Assembly (NCBI GenBank): GCA_963971285.1 | Contig: OZ020244.1 | Coordinates: 20,770,001 to 20,834,000, forward strand | Length of the DNA stretch: 64,000 bases | From: Astropecten irregularis | Taxonomy: Eukaryota; Echinodermata; Asteroidea; Paxillosida; Astropectinidae | Direction: 5' to 3' | Part shown: positions 28,139 to 40,479 of the stretch, in pieces | How positions within the stretch are numbered: position 1 is the first letter of the stretch | How the letters are laid out: each line of letters opens with the position of its first letter | Notes under the pieces: model-generated | Told to the model about the DNA's origin: nothing | Database searches by the model: none | The model's input: the letters and a program-made list of their open reading frames with translations, nothing else | Made by a program: the position numbers and the translations under genes

Positions 28139-28771
28139 TTAAAGATGGAGAATAACGATTGGTAAAAAAATGAAACAAATACAAATCCTCGTTTATATGA
28201 CATATAAGAACTTTCTCATAATATACAATGGGGCGGGTTTTTGTTAATTATTTAGTAATATTGGAAGTAAAATTTGATAACAATTGTAAATTCTGAGGAC
28301 TATTTACCCAAACTGACCATGGGTGGCGCTATTTAAATTTATGTCAATGTGTGACATGGTCGAGGGGATACGATTCACGAACGAACCCCCTCGGTGCGCG
28401 GGAGTTGAATGGGATTTCCAATGAGTTTTGTGAACATGCAGTTTCTGTATGCTAAAACTGTCTGAATCACTGCCCGAATGATCATTACTATCCGATGGGT
28501 ACATTGATTCTTCATCGATGCTGTATTCCTCCCAAGGACGGTCGCTATACATGCATATCATTTTCAGCCATTTTACTTTTGAAATGATTGGAGTGCATGA
28601 GTATTGCGTGTGGGTTTATAATATGTAACACACTGTGTATAAATATTCATAAGGAAAGCGAATCCCCTCTTCTACATGTACGTCATCAATTTAGTGAGGG
28701 TTAATGATGTTTACCTAAATTGGAGCTAGGTGAACACCTATTTTTTCAAAATCGTTGGAGTCCAGCTTTAA
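28139..28771. mobile_element. TTAA-bounded element, family T4, with a small acidic ORF
   Basis: The edges are TTAA with inverted ends TTAAAGATGGAG...AACGATT on the left and TTAAAGCTGGAC...AACGATT on the right (reversed). At 633 bp it is the longest TTAA element here. It contains an 85-codon minus-strand frame at 28304-28561, described separately. Confidence 0.65.
28304..28561 (-). pseudogene. Possible transposase N-terminal remnant inside a TTAA element
   Basis: This 85-residue frame begins MICMYSDRPWEEYSIDEESM, continues YPSDSNDHSGSDSDSF, then a basic His/Lys stretch, and ends at TGA. An acidic Ser/Asp-rich start is common in TTAA-target (piggyBac) transposases, but no catalytic DDD region is present and the element is too short to hold one. 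It may instead be chance. Function unknown. Confidence 0.3.
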
Positions 28772-28905
28772 GAATCTTACATACACTGTACATGAAATGT
28801 ACGTGTACATGATAAAGCTTCAAAAAAAACTTTTAATGTGGCCAGTGTACTACTATACAGGATAGTCCATCCAGTTCAAACCTAAAGCTTCTTTCATGAC
28901 CCTAC

Positions 28906-29280
28906 TTAAAGGGAGGGTACAGAATTGGTAAGACAAAATACACTTCATAATCACAGATTCGCATAAAACTTACACAGCATAATGGTGACGATAGGAGAAA
29001 ACATTCCATGAAATGTTTTTGTCTGAAATGCCATATTCGTTGAGAAATAAATGAAACTGTTTTCCGATTGGAATAAATCGCTTCGAAGCGTTTTATTCAT
29101 TCATTGAAATGTGTACAGTTCTCTGTACATGGGTTTTCACCATTTTCTCGTGACCCAGATGGCTGATTGACCTCAAACTTCTACAGGTTTGTCAGTTAAG
29201 GTATATGATGAATTACATAATGTGCTTTCACTGTCAGCAACGGTTTTGTTGCAAACACCAGTTCTGTACCATCCCTTTAA
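28906..29280. mobile_element. TTAA-bounded foldback element, family T2-related, diverged
   Basis: TTAA is present at both edges. The ends read TTAAAGGGAGGGTACAGAA and, reversed, TTAAAGGGATGGTACAGAA. The centre (AATAAATCGCTTCGAAGCG, then TTTTATTCATT) is palindromic. The right half has CATTTTCTCGTGACCCAGATG and ACAGGTTTGT, parallel to the copy at 27355-27757. Confidence 0.8.
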
Positions 29281-30177
29281 ACTTGTCGGGTAAATTATTG
29301 ACACAACGGTGAAGTGTAAAACTATTCCTCTAATTAATAAGGACAATTCCTATCATTGTCCACATTTATCCTGGTAACCTGTACAACATTTACTACCAGC
29401 GGGTACCAGGCACAATAGGCTACCAGTTGACAAACTGTTTTCAATGGAACTTGGCCTACAGAGTAACAAACTGTCATGACACACTGGCACTGTCTTGCAA
29501 GTTTAGAGCGAGTCAACTACCTCTTATCCTTTTTCCAAGTAACAATTAAATTACACATTCAGAAGCTTTCTAAAAAGCACACCTGCAAATGCTTGCAAAC
29601 AGCCTAGGAACTGTTAAACTGAACAACCACAAATAATATTTCATGGAATGGGCAGATACTGAGATACAGTGTAGATGACTGATTAAATCCAGTTGCCTCA
29701 CATTTTTCACACAGCTCATCAAATGAAAGAAAACCCAAACACCTTTATCAAGGATTGTTAACTGTGAATAAATGACTCAACTCCTAGCACTGTTTACACA
29801 AGATTGTTGCTGTCCACATGCTTGTATTGTCCCATGGTCGTCCCCCACTGGTGACTGACTCAACAGGGACTACAACAATAGAAATCCCACTGGTCTATGC
29901 AGATTGAAACATGTGAATTGTGTCCAAAAACTTGTGGGTTTCCACTTCCTGTCCAAGAATTGTGCTTACTTCTGCCCCTCTTTTGTACAGTAAAATCCTA
30001 ATCCAGCCCTTGGAGTTTTACCCAATCTCTCTCATTCCACTGACTGGTGATCCACTGGAGAATATTATGTACTATGTACTAAACTCAGCTATTACCGGTA
30101 GATATGCATAAACCGGTACTTTATACCGGTATGATGTGTGCATGGAGGGGTGTGAATATTATTGGCCTGGGGTAGAT

Positions 30178-30240
30178 TTCACCAAACTCATCAAAACTTA
30201 CTATCAATCGTAGGACTTGTGATACAATTGCAACCCTACA
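30178..30240 (+). repeat. Dispersed repeat, one half of an inverted pair 1.2 kb apart
   Basis: TTCACCAAACTCATCAAAAC, then CAATCGTAGGACTTGTGAT and CAACCCTAC recur inverted at 31418-31472 as GTAGGGCTGCAATGCATCAC, CAAGTCCTACGATTGAT and GAGTTTGGTGAA. Confidence 0.6.
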
Positions 30241-31417
30241 TGTACAGTATAGGCCCTCTACGATGGGTTATCCTTCGTAAATCGAGTTACGATCGATCAT
30301 AGGGCTACGTGAAATCGTCGACTGGTGTGTTAGAAACAAGTCTAAATCTGGACAGACAACTGAGCTCTTTCTAATATACATGTACTGTACATACCGGTAT
30401 GTAAATGTACACATGCTGGGAACCACAACATTTCATTCATAAAACACAAAACACAAATCACAAACAATTTTCCATTTGATGTGCAAAATTTCAGTCCATG
30501 CTGTTTGGACGAGTTAAGCACACCTCGAAACAAAGTATACAAAGGGATTGTGTGCGGTTGCCCACAGCTAATGGCTGCCATTTAGAGGTGCTCAGTCCAT
30601 GGCAAAGAAATTAAAGCCACCATCCTGCATTTAAAGTAACCAGTCTCCCATACAGAAACTAGACTAAAAGCCTCCTCATGGTGAAAATAGACCTGAAAGG
30701 GGTATCATCTTTAGTCAACAACAAGGCAAAATATGAATGCCTCCATCTTCATTTTTACATTCAAGGTTTTCAGAGATACTGTATATGTAATGGTTGTACA
30801 AGCGCCATCAATACTATAAATGGTGTCCAATCTATTAAAGTACCGGTACTACACAAAATCAATGCTGTTCATCATAGCATTTTTACACATCATAATAATA
30901 AGGAACCATGGAGATTTCCAATTTAAGGAAATTAATTTCTGTATTAGAGCCAACATGATTTCATAACGAGAAACAGGAGACATCAGACCACATAATCACA
31001 TTATCAAGCTGATCATTAAAGACTGATTACATCCGACCTTCTGTGCAACATTATCACATTCATCAGGACATGTTTATGTAACTAGCATGTCATCATTTAC
31101 ACCAATGCAGCTAAGTCGCCAGAATCATAATTTGTATGGAATATGAAATGCACTCCGAATTCTGAAATTAATGCTACAAATGGAGATTTGAAAAACTGAC
31201 GTACATGTAAATCACGTCACTCTCCAATGAAAATGCTAGGAGCTCGGAGTCAGTCACATCACTCTAAGTGTTAGGAAATGACGATGATCACGTGTGCCTA
31301 CCTGTACATGTACATCAACATGTAGGCCTACAATGTACATGTGTAAGCACATGTGGTAATTTTCAACCCAGTATTCCCAGTATTTCATCCCATCATTTCA
31401 TCCCATCATATCCGATG

Positions 31418-31472
31418 TAGGGCTGCAATGCATCACAAGTCCTACGATTGATAATTATGATGAGTTTGGTGA
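31418..31472 (-). repeat. Dispersed repeat, second half of the inverted pair
   Basis: Inverted match of the segment at 30178-30240; about 50 aligned bases with small gaps. Confidence 0.6.
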
Positions 31473-31962
31473 AATACATGTACGTAGACCCCTAGGCCAC
31501 CTAAAGAGACCAGAGACTCTGTGAAATAAAATCTGACGTCATGCAATCATGACGGATTCTAGAAGGCAGACCATTTAATAATAAAAAATGCTGATAGTAA
31601 ATGGCAGACTTTTGTTACATGTAAATATAAATCTAGGGTTACACATTACGTGCTACTGAGCTTAATAGTGAACAATGTACACACGTGTACTGTACACAAT
31701 CCAATGTGCATTGTAATACATGGGAGCCGTGTATTGATTGTTTTGCCTGCGCCGTTTAATTGAAGGTCAACGATAATTGAAAAAGCTACCAAATGTGCTT
31801 GTCCTATCATCGATCTATCATGACAACACACATTGTAGATTGGGCCACGCATTTAAAGTGCTTGCTTTCAAACCATTGTGTTCCGAAATAATGCGGAGTG
31901 TGCAATGCCAATGCATGGAATGGATATCGTGAGTTGTGCACAAAATCTAGGCACAATGGTTT

Positions 31963-32346
31963 TTAAAGGCATTGCATACGTTTGGTAATGACTCTGAAAA
32001 TTTATGGCAATAAAAACTTACTTGGTGAGAAGTACAGCTGCTTTGGATAGTATAATGCATATTGAGAAACGTTCAATTCGAAGTACCGCGGTTATGGAAA
32101 AATATGTCACTTTTTATCTCCAAAAATTAGGAATCTGAGAAGCGTTATGGCCGTAACGCTTCTCAGCTATTGACTTACTGTTATCTGGCGTGAAATAACC
32201 GCTCTAGTTTGTCGCCAAAATCTCACAAACGCTACCACCTTTTGAATTGAAACTTTCACAGGTTAGTTTTATGGTATATATATACAATTATATTGGTTGG
32301 AAACAAACAATAGGCTCAAATTACCAAACGTATGCAATCCCTTTAA
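31963..32346 (-). mobile_element. TTAA-bounded foldback element, family T1, copy 2
   Basis: It is in opposite orientation to 12130-12505 and nearly identical to it. TTAA is at both edges, with ends AAAGGCATTGCATACGTTTG and AAAGGGATTGCATACGTTTG (reversed). The same central palindrome is at 32135-32166, with identical 13-bp arms. A short (TA)n expansion near 32276 accounts for the extra length. Confidence 0.85.
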
Positions 32347-32565
32347 GAACTGTAGACCTGCGATATTGATAATTTCATCTGTTGAAGATTTCTTTACCAG
32401 TAAACCAATCTTCTTTATAGCGAATGAAAACCCAATGAACCAAACAATGTGGTAAGCTTCACTTTGGGTTTGAATTCAATACAATGTGGACTTTTTTAAC
32501 ATGATCTTTGCCAAAAGAATACAGATCACTAATAATACATACATCATACATTGCTCATTCAGGGA

Positions 32566-32655
32566 AAAAGTGGTTAACGTTTAAAATAAGCAGCTTGGAG
32601 TTAGGAGGGCCTTACGCGTTCTGATCCTAGCAGGATCTTTATCGAGAGATTTTAA
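32566..32655 (-). repeat. Dispersed repeat with GATCCT hairpin and GAACGCG core, copy 2
   Basis: Read in reverse: GATAAAGATCCTGCTAGGAT, CAGAACGCGTAAGGCC, CTCCTAACTCCAAGC. It matches 17690-17740. Confidence 0.55.
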
Positions 32656-33017
32656 AATAAGCAATCAAATGTATATTTGATGCACACACTGAGAGTAAGG
32701 AAACATCATGTATATACTGTGTACATAAATATTTACATTTCCTTTCTTTTTCAACAAGAGGTTTTAACTACCGGTATCTCACAGTCACAGACTTCAATAA
32801 GAAGACAATGCCGATCTGTCCAGAATCAATACCAGCACCTAAAGCCACATTTGACATACACAATGGGCACTGTCAGTCATTCAGGTAGTAATATAAAGTA
32901 CATGCCCTCTTCTTCTACATGTACAATGTAATGTTGTATTTCATCCCCTGGACCTAATATTACAGTATCATAGCGTACAAATAGTCATTACTATCCTATT
33001 TCACAGTATAGCAGCCA

Positions 33018-33120
33018 CACTGCCTCTGGCTTTTTGTGAACGGTCCATTTTTATTAATACAAACTGCGTAACAAGGACAGATGATATCAAATGGACCATT
33101 TTATGAAAGCCAGAAGCAGT
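33018..33120. mobile_element. Short foldback element (imperfect hairpin)
   Basis: CACTGCCTCTGGCTTT...GGTCCATTT at 33018-33050 is inverted at 33089-33120 (AAATGGACC...GAAAGCCAGAAGCAGT). The arms are about 32 bp with a few mismatches around a 38-bp centre. Confidence 0.6.
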
Positions 33121-34708
33121 CAGGCGAGTTACAGTGCACCACTATGAATATTACACTTACCCCACTATGCAGAATCCATACATTGTTCATATCACGTACA
33201 GATCTACCGGTATGATCCACAGAAGTTGAAGTCCTAACTTGTTGTGTCGTTCACTGTAAGGGCATGGATTGGTCACAATACACATGCTCCCGAACTTAGT
33301 CATACAATGAATTATCACCAACTGAAAAAGTTTGCATCCTGTGTCATCCCACAGGTTTCTGATAGTAGATCACCTCGGCCTTGTGTACATGTATTTCCAA
33401 GTATTATGATTGTGTTGAATGTTCACAGATCCACATGAAGACCTACGAAACACAAACAAACATTATGTGCCCATGCATGCGCTGTGTGCATCACATGTGT
33501 CTATCTACATGTGTGTACATCTCTATGACCAGAGGATGAGTAACAATGTACTGTATGTACATGTACACCACACATTGGCCCGTGCATTTTATAAACCTAT
33601 TGTCCTCCATAAAGTACAGGTAGATTCAACCCTATACTTCCAATTCACTAACTGCACAGTCTCACAGTGCATTGTGTAATGTGTATTACAATTATTGACT
33701 GGTCACTGCTAGCTATTAACATTGATTGATCATCAGCAAACAGCCCACTGTACTATTATAACACAAACACTGCCAAGCCCAGCCTCTTATTTACAAGGGT
33801 GCTGATATTCACTGTACAGACTACTACCACCATGTAGGTAGGGTCATAGGAGTTCAGTCACCATAGGCCAACATGTAAATATTACCAGTATATGGAACAG
33901 GTATTAATTACTGGTATAAAGGTAAAAGTTCAAGTCTCTGATTACAGCCCTGTACACATTCCTATGCAAGTAATGTACATGTAGCGGAAATCCACAGCAA
34001 GGCACAGTGTTACGTAAGCCTGAATTTTATATTCTTTTCAGAACATTTCTTTTTTTAAATTAATACCAGGTTAATTATATAGACGACTGAATCAAATTTT
34101 GAGGAAAAGCATCTAGGCAGATTGTGAAATAGGTACAAGTGTTGAGAAGATGCACAGAAGTCCAAGAAAGTAGTATCACTTACATGTACGTTTAGACCCC
34201 CCAAAATGTGCTGTAATTTTTCATTTCATTCTTTTTAAAGGTTGCATGCACACGTACATGTTCCAGTCAGCGATTATGTAAATGTTTGCAGTAAACAATG
34301 CATACTAAACAATGCACGCTTTTTTAATTAGTCAGGTACATGTACATGTGTAGCTCCTTGCACAATGAGAGTTGTCCATTGATGGGTTTGTGGGTGGCAT
34401 TAAATCAATGTGATCCTTAATTTTCTGATCCAAGCAGCTTTATTTATTCATTTTAAAGAAATATTTACTGGAGCGGGATTTGAAACACAGTTTCAAGCCA
34501 TATAAAAAAAAAAAAAAATGTCCCAAGAATCGTTTAAGATACGCACAGCATTGTCAATGCTGCAAACCTATGCTGCAAACCTGAGAAATTATTAGGTGGG
34601 TAAAGTACAGGATATCAAGTCATTCTCCAAGTTTATGAGCAGTTACTGTAAGAGAAATACATACATGTAGTACAACATACATGTAATGTGCGAATCTGAA
34701 TCACTTAC

Positions 34709-34971
34709 AATGCGCGGTATTTTTGAACGCATGAGGGCGCTGTTAGGTGTACAACTTTATTTACTTCCGGGGGTACGGTCCGGTTAATTGTCAATTGAGC
34801 AGAGGTCATTTACGGACAATTTTGTCTTTTGGGATATGATAGAAGTGTATATTTTTACTACGACATGTACGAGTTGTATTCTGACACAGCGGTACACAAG
34901 AACAAGGCATTGTCAAATGACCCCCGGAAGTAACTCGAAGCGCCCTCAAGCGTTCAAAAATACCGCGCATT
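34709..34971. mobile_element. MITE-like element with about 32-bp inverted ends and TAC duplication
   Basis: AATGCGCGGTATTTTTGAAC with CATGAGGGCGCT on the left is inverted on the right (AGCGCCCTCAAGCGTTCAAA with ATACCGCGCATT). TAC flanks both sides. An inner pair (ACTTCCGGGGG and CCCCCGGAAGT) extends the foldback. It has 263 bp and is non-coding. Confidence 0.8.
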
Positions 34972-36047
34972 TACACACATGCCCAGTCGCCCACATGCAA
35001 CAATTAATATGAAGGTAAAGCAGTGAGGGGGTGGGGGTACTTAAGCGTTCTTGATGGTTATTTGCCTTGTGACTTGTCTGTCCCGATTGCTACAGCATCG
35101 AATGACTGGTAATGATGTATGCACAGCCTCAATGCTGTTCATATGTGTATTTGACCAATTTATCATACATTCAAGTGCAGGACCTATAGTAAAGTAGAAG
35201 CTTGAGATAGCCATGAGGTTTTCCATAAACGCGTCAGGCAAACAAGAACAAAAGTGGTATATCAACCATCATGGCCCGACAAGACAAAAGTACACATAGG
35301 TACATGTACATGTAGGACATCATTTTAGCGGAGCAATCTGAAATTTGTCAGATTTGTGAGAAAATGAAGACCCTTGTGTGCCCAAATTATTAAAATAAGA
35401 CTACATGTAAATAAGAGCTTGTTTTATATTGTCTAGTAGTAGTACTGTAGCAGAACAGGATTGAAACATCCTACTGTACTTGATAACTTACATGATCTCA
35501 AAGCATTATAATATAATATTCCAAACAACTATTCTGGACAGAGCACAGTTTATGACTTGCACTGGCCCCCAAACAAGTTTAAGGTCAGCAGTTTGATTTC
35601 AAACTTTCCAGGTACAGGATAGGGTTACATGTACATCTAGGGTTACTGGCTTCTATCTGAGATCTTCAAACATGTAGGCCTACTACACCATACATACTGT
35701 GTAAAGCAAATGAATCTCTTGTCTGAATTTACAACATACCCCTCTAAACATCCACTAAGTGATTTTAAAATCATGTACCTGAGAGACTTGAAAGACTTGA
35801 AGTTGAACAGACGCAACATCAGGCTGGGCATTCTTGCCGGTATTCCCGGTATTAAAGCTCAAAATCTTCCAACAGTGAAATCCTCCCGTGTCAGACACAG
35901 TGCCTTCTAGGCAGCAGCATTCCTCTAGCATCGGGTCAGGTCCTTTGAAAAACAAGAAAACACACTCCACCAACCATTCCTGAATTCCCCAAATCCTTCA
36001 AACTTTGCCGGCTCAGAGGCCAGGTCGGGCTGGCGCTTCCCAGAAAG

Positions 36048-36512
36048 ATGTTGAAGTTCAAGCCAAGCCAGGGGGAGAGAACTTTGGGGAGGGAGGAACC
36101 CACCTCCGAGAGACTCGAGGTCACAGAGGAACAACTGGGGACTGACCCTGGGGTGACAACCGAACCCTTTACCCATGAGCCCAGCCGAGAAGAGCTGCAT
36201 GGAGGAAAGCCAGCTAGTACCTACCCCCTTGGCTCACAAGAAGTGGTGTCTAGCAATGAATCTTGCCATATCCAGTGGGGAAAAAAGAAAAGAAAGCGAG
36301 CCCCCACTCCAAGTAGGTCACCAGACAATGGCGGCGCAAATATCAATTTCAGCATTGATAATTATAAGCAGAAGGACAAAAACAACCGCATCAGATATGT
36401 GAAGAAGTTGTTAATGCAGCATTACGGAGGGGAAGCTCAGGGGAAAGTCTGGGAAAACTCGCTAGAGAAGCTCATGATACATGTACTCAATCAATACTCT
36501 GCAATTTCCTAG
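36048..36512 (+). CDS. Unrecognised 154-codon open frame, possibly not a gene
   Basis: This is the longest open frame in the window and lies in a locally GC-richer block (about 35900-36500). The predicted protein has an N-terminal Glu/Thr/Pro-rich half, then WGKKKRKRAPTPSRSPD, then NRIRYVKKLLMQHYGGEAQG and a short helical end before a stop. The frame is open back to a TGA near 35948. KKKRKR could be a nuclear-localisation motif. I recognise no domain. It lies inside SRPK intron 2 on the opposite strand, so a nested single-exon gene, an exon, or chance are all possible. Confidence 0.2.
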   Translation: MLKFKPSQGERTLGREEPTSERLEVTEEQLGTDPGVTTEPFTHEPSREELHGGKPASTYPLGSQEVVSSNESCHIQWGKKKRKRAPTPSRSPDNGGANINFSIDNYKQKDKNNRIRYVKKLLMQHYGGEAQGKVWENSLEKLMIHVLNQYSAIS

Positions 36513-37014
36513 TCCATTTGGGGTGCAACCTGAAGCCAGGCATTGCACTTCCAGCGTGCAATGTGTACAGGGGTCATTCCACATCAGGCTGGGGCACAAT
36601 TTCTTGATACCAGTATTAGGCGTACATGAACCATTATCTTCAGTCCCATTACAGCGAGCCACAATGAAATAGGTGGGGATAAATGTGGTATTATTAAAAA
36701 AAAAAGGAAATAATCAAAGAGATACCCAGTGGGTGACCCTCGGTCTCCAAAATCAGATGCAGGAGAAACACTGATGATGCTGCTGCATTTTGAATCCATC
36801 CCCATGAGGGTGATGGAAGCCAGTAGATTACTGCAAGCTGCTACATGTACAACGAGCCACTACAATACAAGATGCTAAAGCAGTCCACCACATTTAGGCA
36901 AACTGACCATGTCAGTAATAAGCTACAACAAGCAGCATGTGAAGTAGGATTTGAAGCTTTGCATGGTAGAAGTCACGTAATAAGGAAAGGTATACGGAGA
37001 CAACATGTATATAA

Positions 37015-37098
37015 CTCTTTATAGACGTGTGGTTCTGAAAAGAACCGGTGAGAAGTTGGATCTCGACGTTCCGGCCAGTGTTCTCTGGCCGTCCTCAG
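37015..37098 (-). repeat. Retroelement-tail-like module with histone-type 3' stem-loop and hammerhead-like core
   Basis: Read on the minus strand there is CTGAGGA (37098-37092). A perfect 7-bp hairpin follows (CGGCCAG, loop AGAACA, CTGGCCG), then GAACGTC. After about 18 bases come GGTTCTTTTCAGAACC with trailing ACAC (37046-37027) and AAAGAG at 37020-37015. The second hairpin fits the histone mRNA stem-loop consensus (6-bp stem, TTTC loop). No histone reading frame lies upstream, so a repeat origin is more likely. Confidence 0.5.
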
Positions 37099-38998
37099 GA
37101 GAGTGTGAGCTGCATGTTGCAAGATATTACAGCAAAGGCTTAGCCCATTATGTCAATGAGTTAAAATGAGTTAGTAAGAAAAACATGAAACAGACTTTAC
37201 ATCACACGCTGCGTGTACATTACAGCTGCACTTGTCCCAACTTCCAAACAGATGAACCGATCCACACACCAGAGAAACACATCACAGCCTTAAACATGAA
37301 TTAATCCACGCCGAGGTTTGCAGGTCTGTACGTCCGTCAACACCAATTCTCCCCCTTAATGATTACACAGTGTCGCAGAAAAAAGAGAACCGTGTCACAC
37401 CTCCATATACCGAGCAGTCCTCATGCCACAGTGATATCCCTAACATTCCCCTGTCAGATATAAACTACGAATTAACGCCCACATATACAAAATATGAAAA
37501 GGGTTTTGTGTCGGGTTGGGCAGTGGGCAGTGATGAGTATCGCCAACAAGGAAACTCCACTGTACGTACACGTGCCATTCACAAAACAGTTACACGGAAG
37601 TTAATCATATTACAGCATTTTACATGTACGGAGTGCTTGCCCACATTTATAGACGTACATGTACCTTGACCCTCAAATATGAAAGGAAAGTTTGGGATTG
37701 TAAACTACTGATCCAATTACATGCGCCACTACTTATTTCAAATTGGCAAGGGGACCAAGTTGGGCAGATTATGTACTTTTTACAGCAATTTTTTTTACTT
37801 TTTTGGTTCATCTGACAAAAGCGATTCTTGCCTTGGAACAGACGTGATCCAAACTAAACAGGTTGTATGTTTGGCAAACACTGTTGAGATTTCCAGGGGT
37901 CCTGGGAATGTTACATGTACATGTACCATTGGGGGAGGGGGAAGTGGGGGGAGGAAGTAGGGAGATTGCAAGGGAGGGGGTCGTCTTGAATCTTGACCCC
38001 TCCGTCTAGCTAGGAAGGGGGGAGAGGGGTTGACCAGTCATTTCAAACAGGTAAAGCCAATCAACCCCATTCAATAAGAGCGTAAAAACATAACGATCAG
38101 AGTTGAGAATTCCAAACTTACTGTAACAATGACGGTGATTACATTTGATGTAACAGTGCAATACTTTATTATGTGGTAGGCCTATAACTTCCACAAAGGA
38201 GGAAATAAAATGTTTTCCTTGTATAATTTAATATTGGATCAAACTACTGGGTTTTATTTGACACATGTAGATGAAGCTATTTATGTTCAGAAGTCTTCCT
38301 CCGTCATATCACGCCAAACTTAAACTTCCTCAAAAACTGCACAAATATCCAATTTCCACAAATAAGTAAAATTTTGGGCGAATTGTTAATATCGCCTCAG
38401 TACTTTCCATCCCACTTTGCTCGGCAATTGAGATTGACAAGCATGTCAGTTTTTTCATTTTTTAGCCTGACATGAAAACTGAAACTCAGGATCCTGGAGG
38501 CGCTACGAGGCGCATTCCTTGGTCTGGGGCCAAGTTGAACCAGCAACTCCATATATAATGTTACAATGCCCAGGGACATGTTGAGTCCCTAAAAAAAACA
38601 TTATCAGAAATTGGTTGTGTTTATGGGTCTGTCCCGGTGAAAGAGTTAAAAAAAAGAAAATGTTCATGCTGCATTTTGTCTGCGTTATTCACCTGTAGTG
38701 TTAGTTTATTATTAATGTTGTGTATTGTTGTTAAAGTCTTAAAATCTATATTTGTGCGTCAATGAAAGCTTTGCAGTTATTGCTTTGCCCGTTTTTAGAA
38801 TGACACCAATATCTGTGCCCTCAACAGGAAAAATGGAACAGTGAAATTCAATTAAGAGTCATACATGTACATGTAATACAGGACCTACCACACACCAAGG
38901 TACCAGACCATTAAACATATACATGTACAAACAGCCCACAACTGCAACAAGGATGTATAATGACCCCTAAAAATATGACCCACTTACAATATCATAGT

Positions 38999-39020
38999 AC
39001 AATACAATACAATACAATAA
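38999..39020 (+). repeat. (AATAC)n microsatellite
   Basis: About four AATAC units. Confidence 0.85.
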
Positions 39021-40479
39021 AACATATACGTGGAATTTACATGTAGGCTAGGCCTACTGGTTGGTGGAGTGGTTGTACAGTACACACATAGTCCCCTATA
39101 CCTGTAAACATTCACAAGCATGCTCACACTTGATTGAAATACTGACAGTCTTTAAAATCACATCCTTTTTAAGTATACCAAACAGCCAATGCAATAACAT
39201 TTGCTAAATTGAGCATCCCAAGTTTCAAGACAAAAAGTATCTATAGGCCTACACTTCTACTAAATTGAAAAGAACAACTGGAATGAACTGCATAGTTTGA
39301 TGATGGAGGTAGAAATGTCTACCTCCATGGTTTGATGAGTGGAAATCAGTAAAGAAAGACTGAAATCAGACTGACTTCAGTTAGGGGCACAAGAAGAGGT
39401 GCAAAATGGCAAGACAAGTATGACAGTCACTACAGCCAACAACAAACAAACAAACAAAACAAACATGAGACACCCCACCCAAAGAATCACAAACAATAAA
39501 AAGGACCCAGATAGATTTATCTAACTTACATAATTTCTTTGGACGACAGCCAGTAAAACGGCCCTTCCTCCGTTAATATGTACGGCATGCTTCATGTGAT
39601 CCACACAGGGTTGGGCAAGTAAGATACTTCTCCGATACGCCCCAGCCAACATCTGAACTTTTTACTTTTTTTTCCCGGCTGAGCTAGCCAAACTTTTCTA
39701 AGCTAACAATGGAATTGTACTAGCATTTGGTAACACAGGTGCATGATCAAAAGGCCTAGCCCCCCATAAATTTTATTAAAAAAAAAAAGCTTGAATTTCT
39801 CGACTTGATAAATAGCCTGTCTACAGTCTGGCACAGCGGCGCGTGACCGTTTCAACTTTGGAAGCAACTGATACACAAAAAACTGCCAAAGCCGAAAGAA
39901 AATGTCTGGCAGTGAACCAATACTAACTGTTACCCTTGCAGCCCTGTAGCCATTTAACAGTAACAATAACCCCCATCACCTATTGTCAAATCCAAAGTGG
40001 AAATTGGGCATAACTGCGTTTGACCTCCATACTTAAGCCTTCAAAGTACAAAGTATACAGAAATCTATTCTTTTCCAAATGAATCTGTAGATGATTGTCC
40101 ACCTTTAATGAATCTCATTTGGCAAAACTGCTCCACGTTGTTTTTTTTTCACAAAATGGGACCAGTCGAGACTCATGGTGATAATTTAGTATTTGAGGTG
40201 TCATCAAGTCAAGGACTTGTGTGAATGAAGGGCTAAGAATGATAATTTAGCCTGGTAAATTGGGTTTGAATTGATCGCTTCTTGGAGTAATGAGATTACA
40301 GGGCCATTGCCAGGCTATTAAACACCAACTCTCTGCCCAGGGTGTGTCCTGCTACATTGTACATGTAGACCTCCTAGACTGGTGCAAGTATGACTTTTTG
40401 AAGGTAAACTGATTTAATGTAGAGGCTGGAAAGCTCATTGGTCACTCATTTGAGTCATGGAACATGTTCCTTGCTCCAT

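Noticed and set aside
37031-37046. 3' end of a histone gene
   Set aside because: The stem-loop is convincing, but no histone-fold frame exists to its right on the minus strand within the expected distance.
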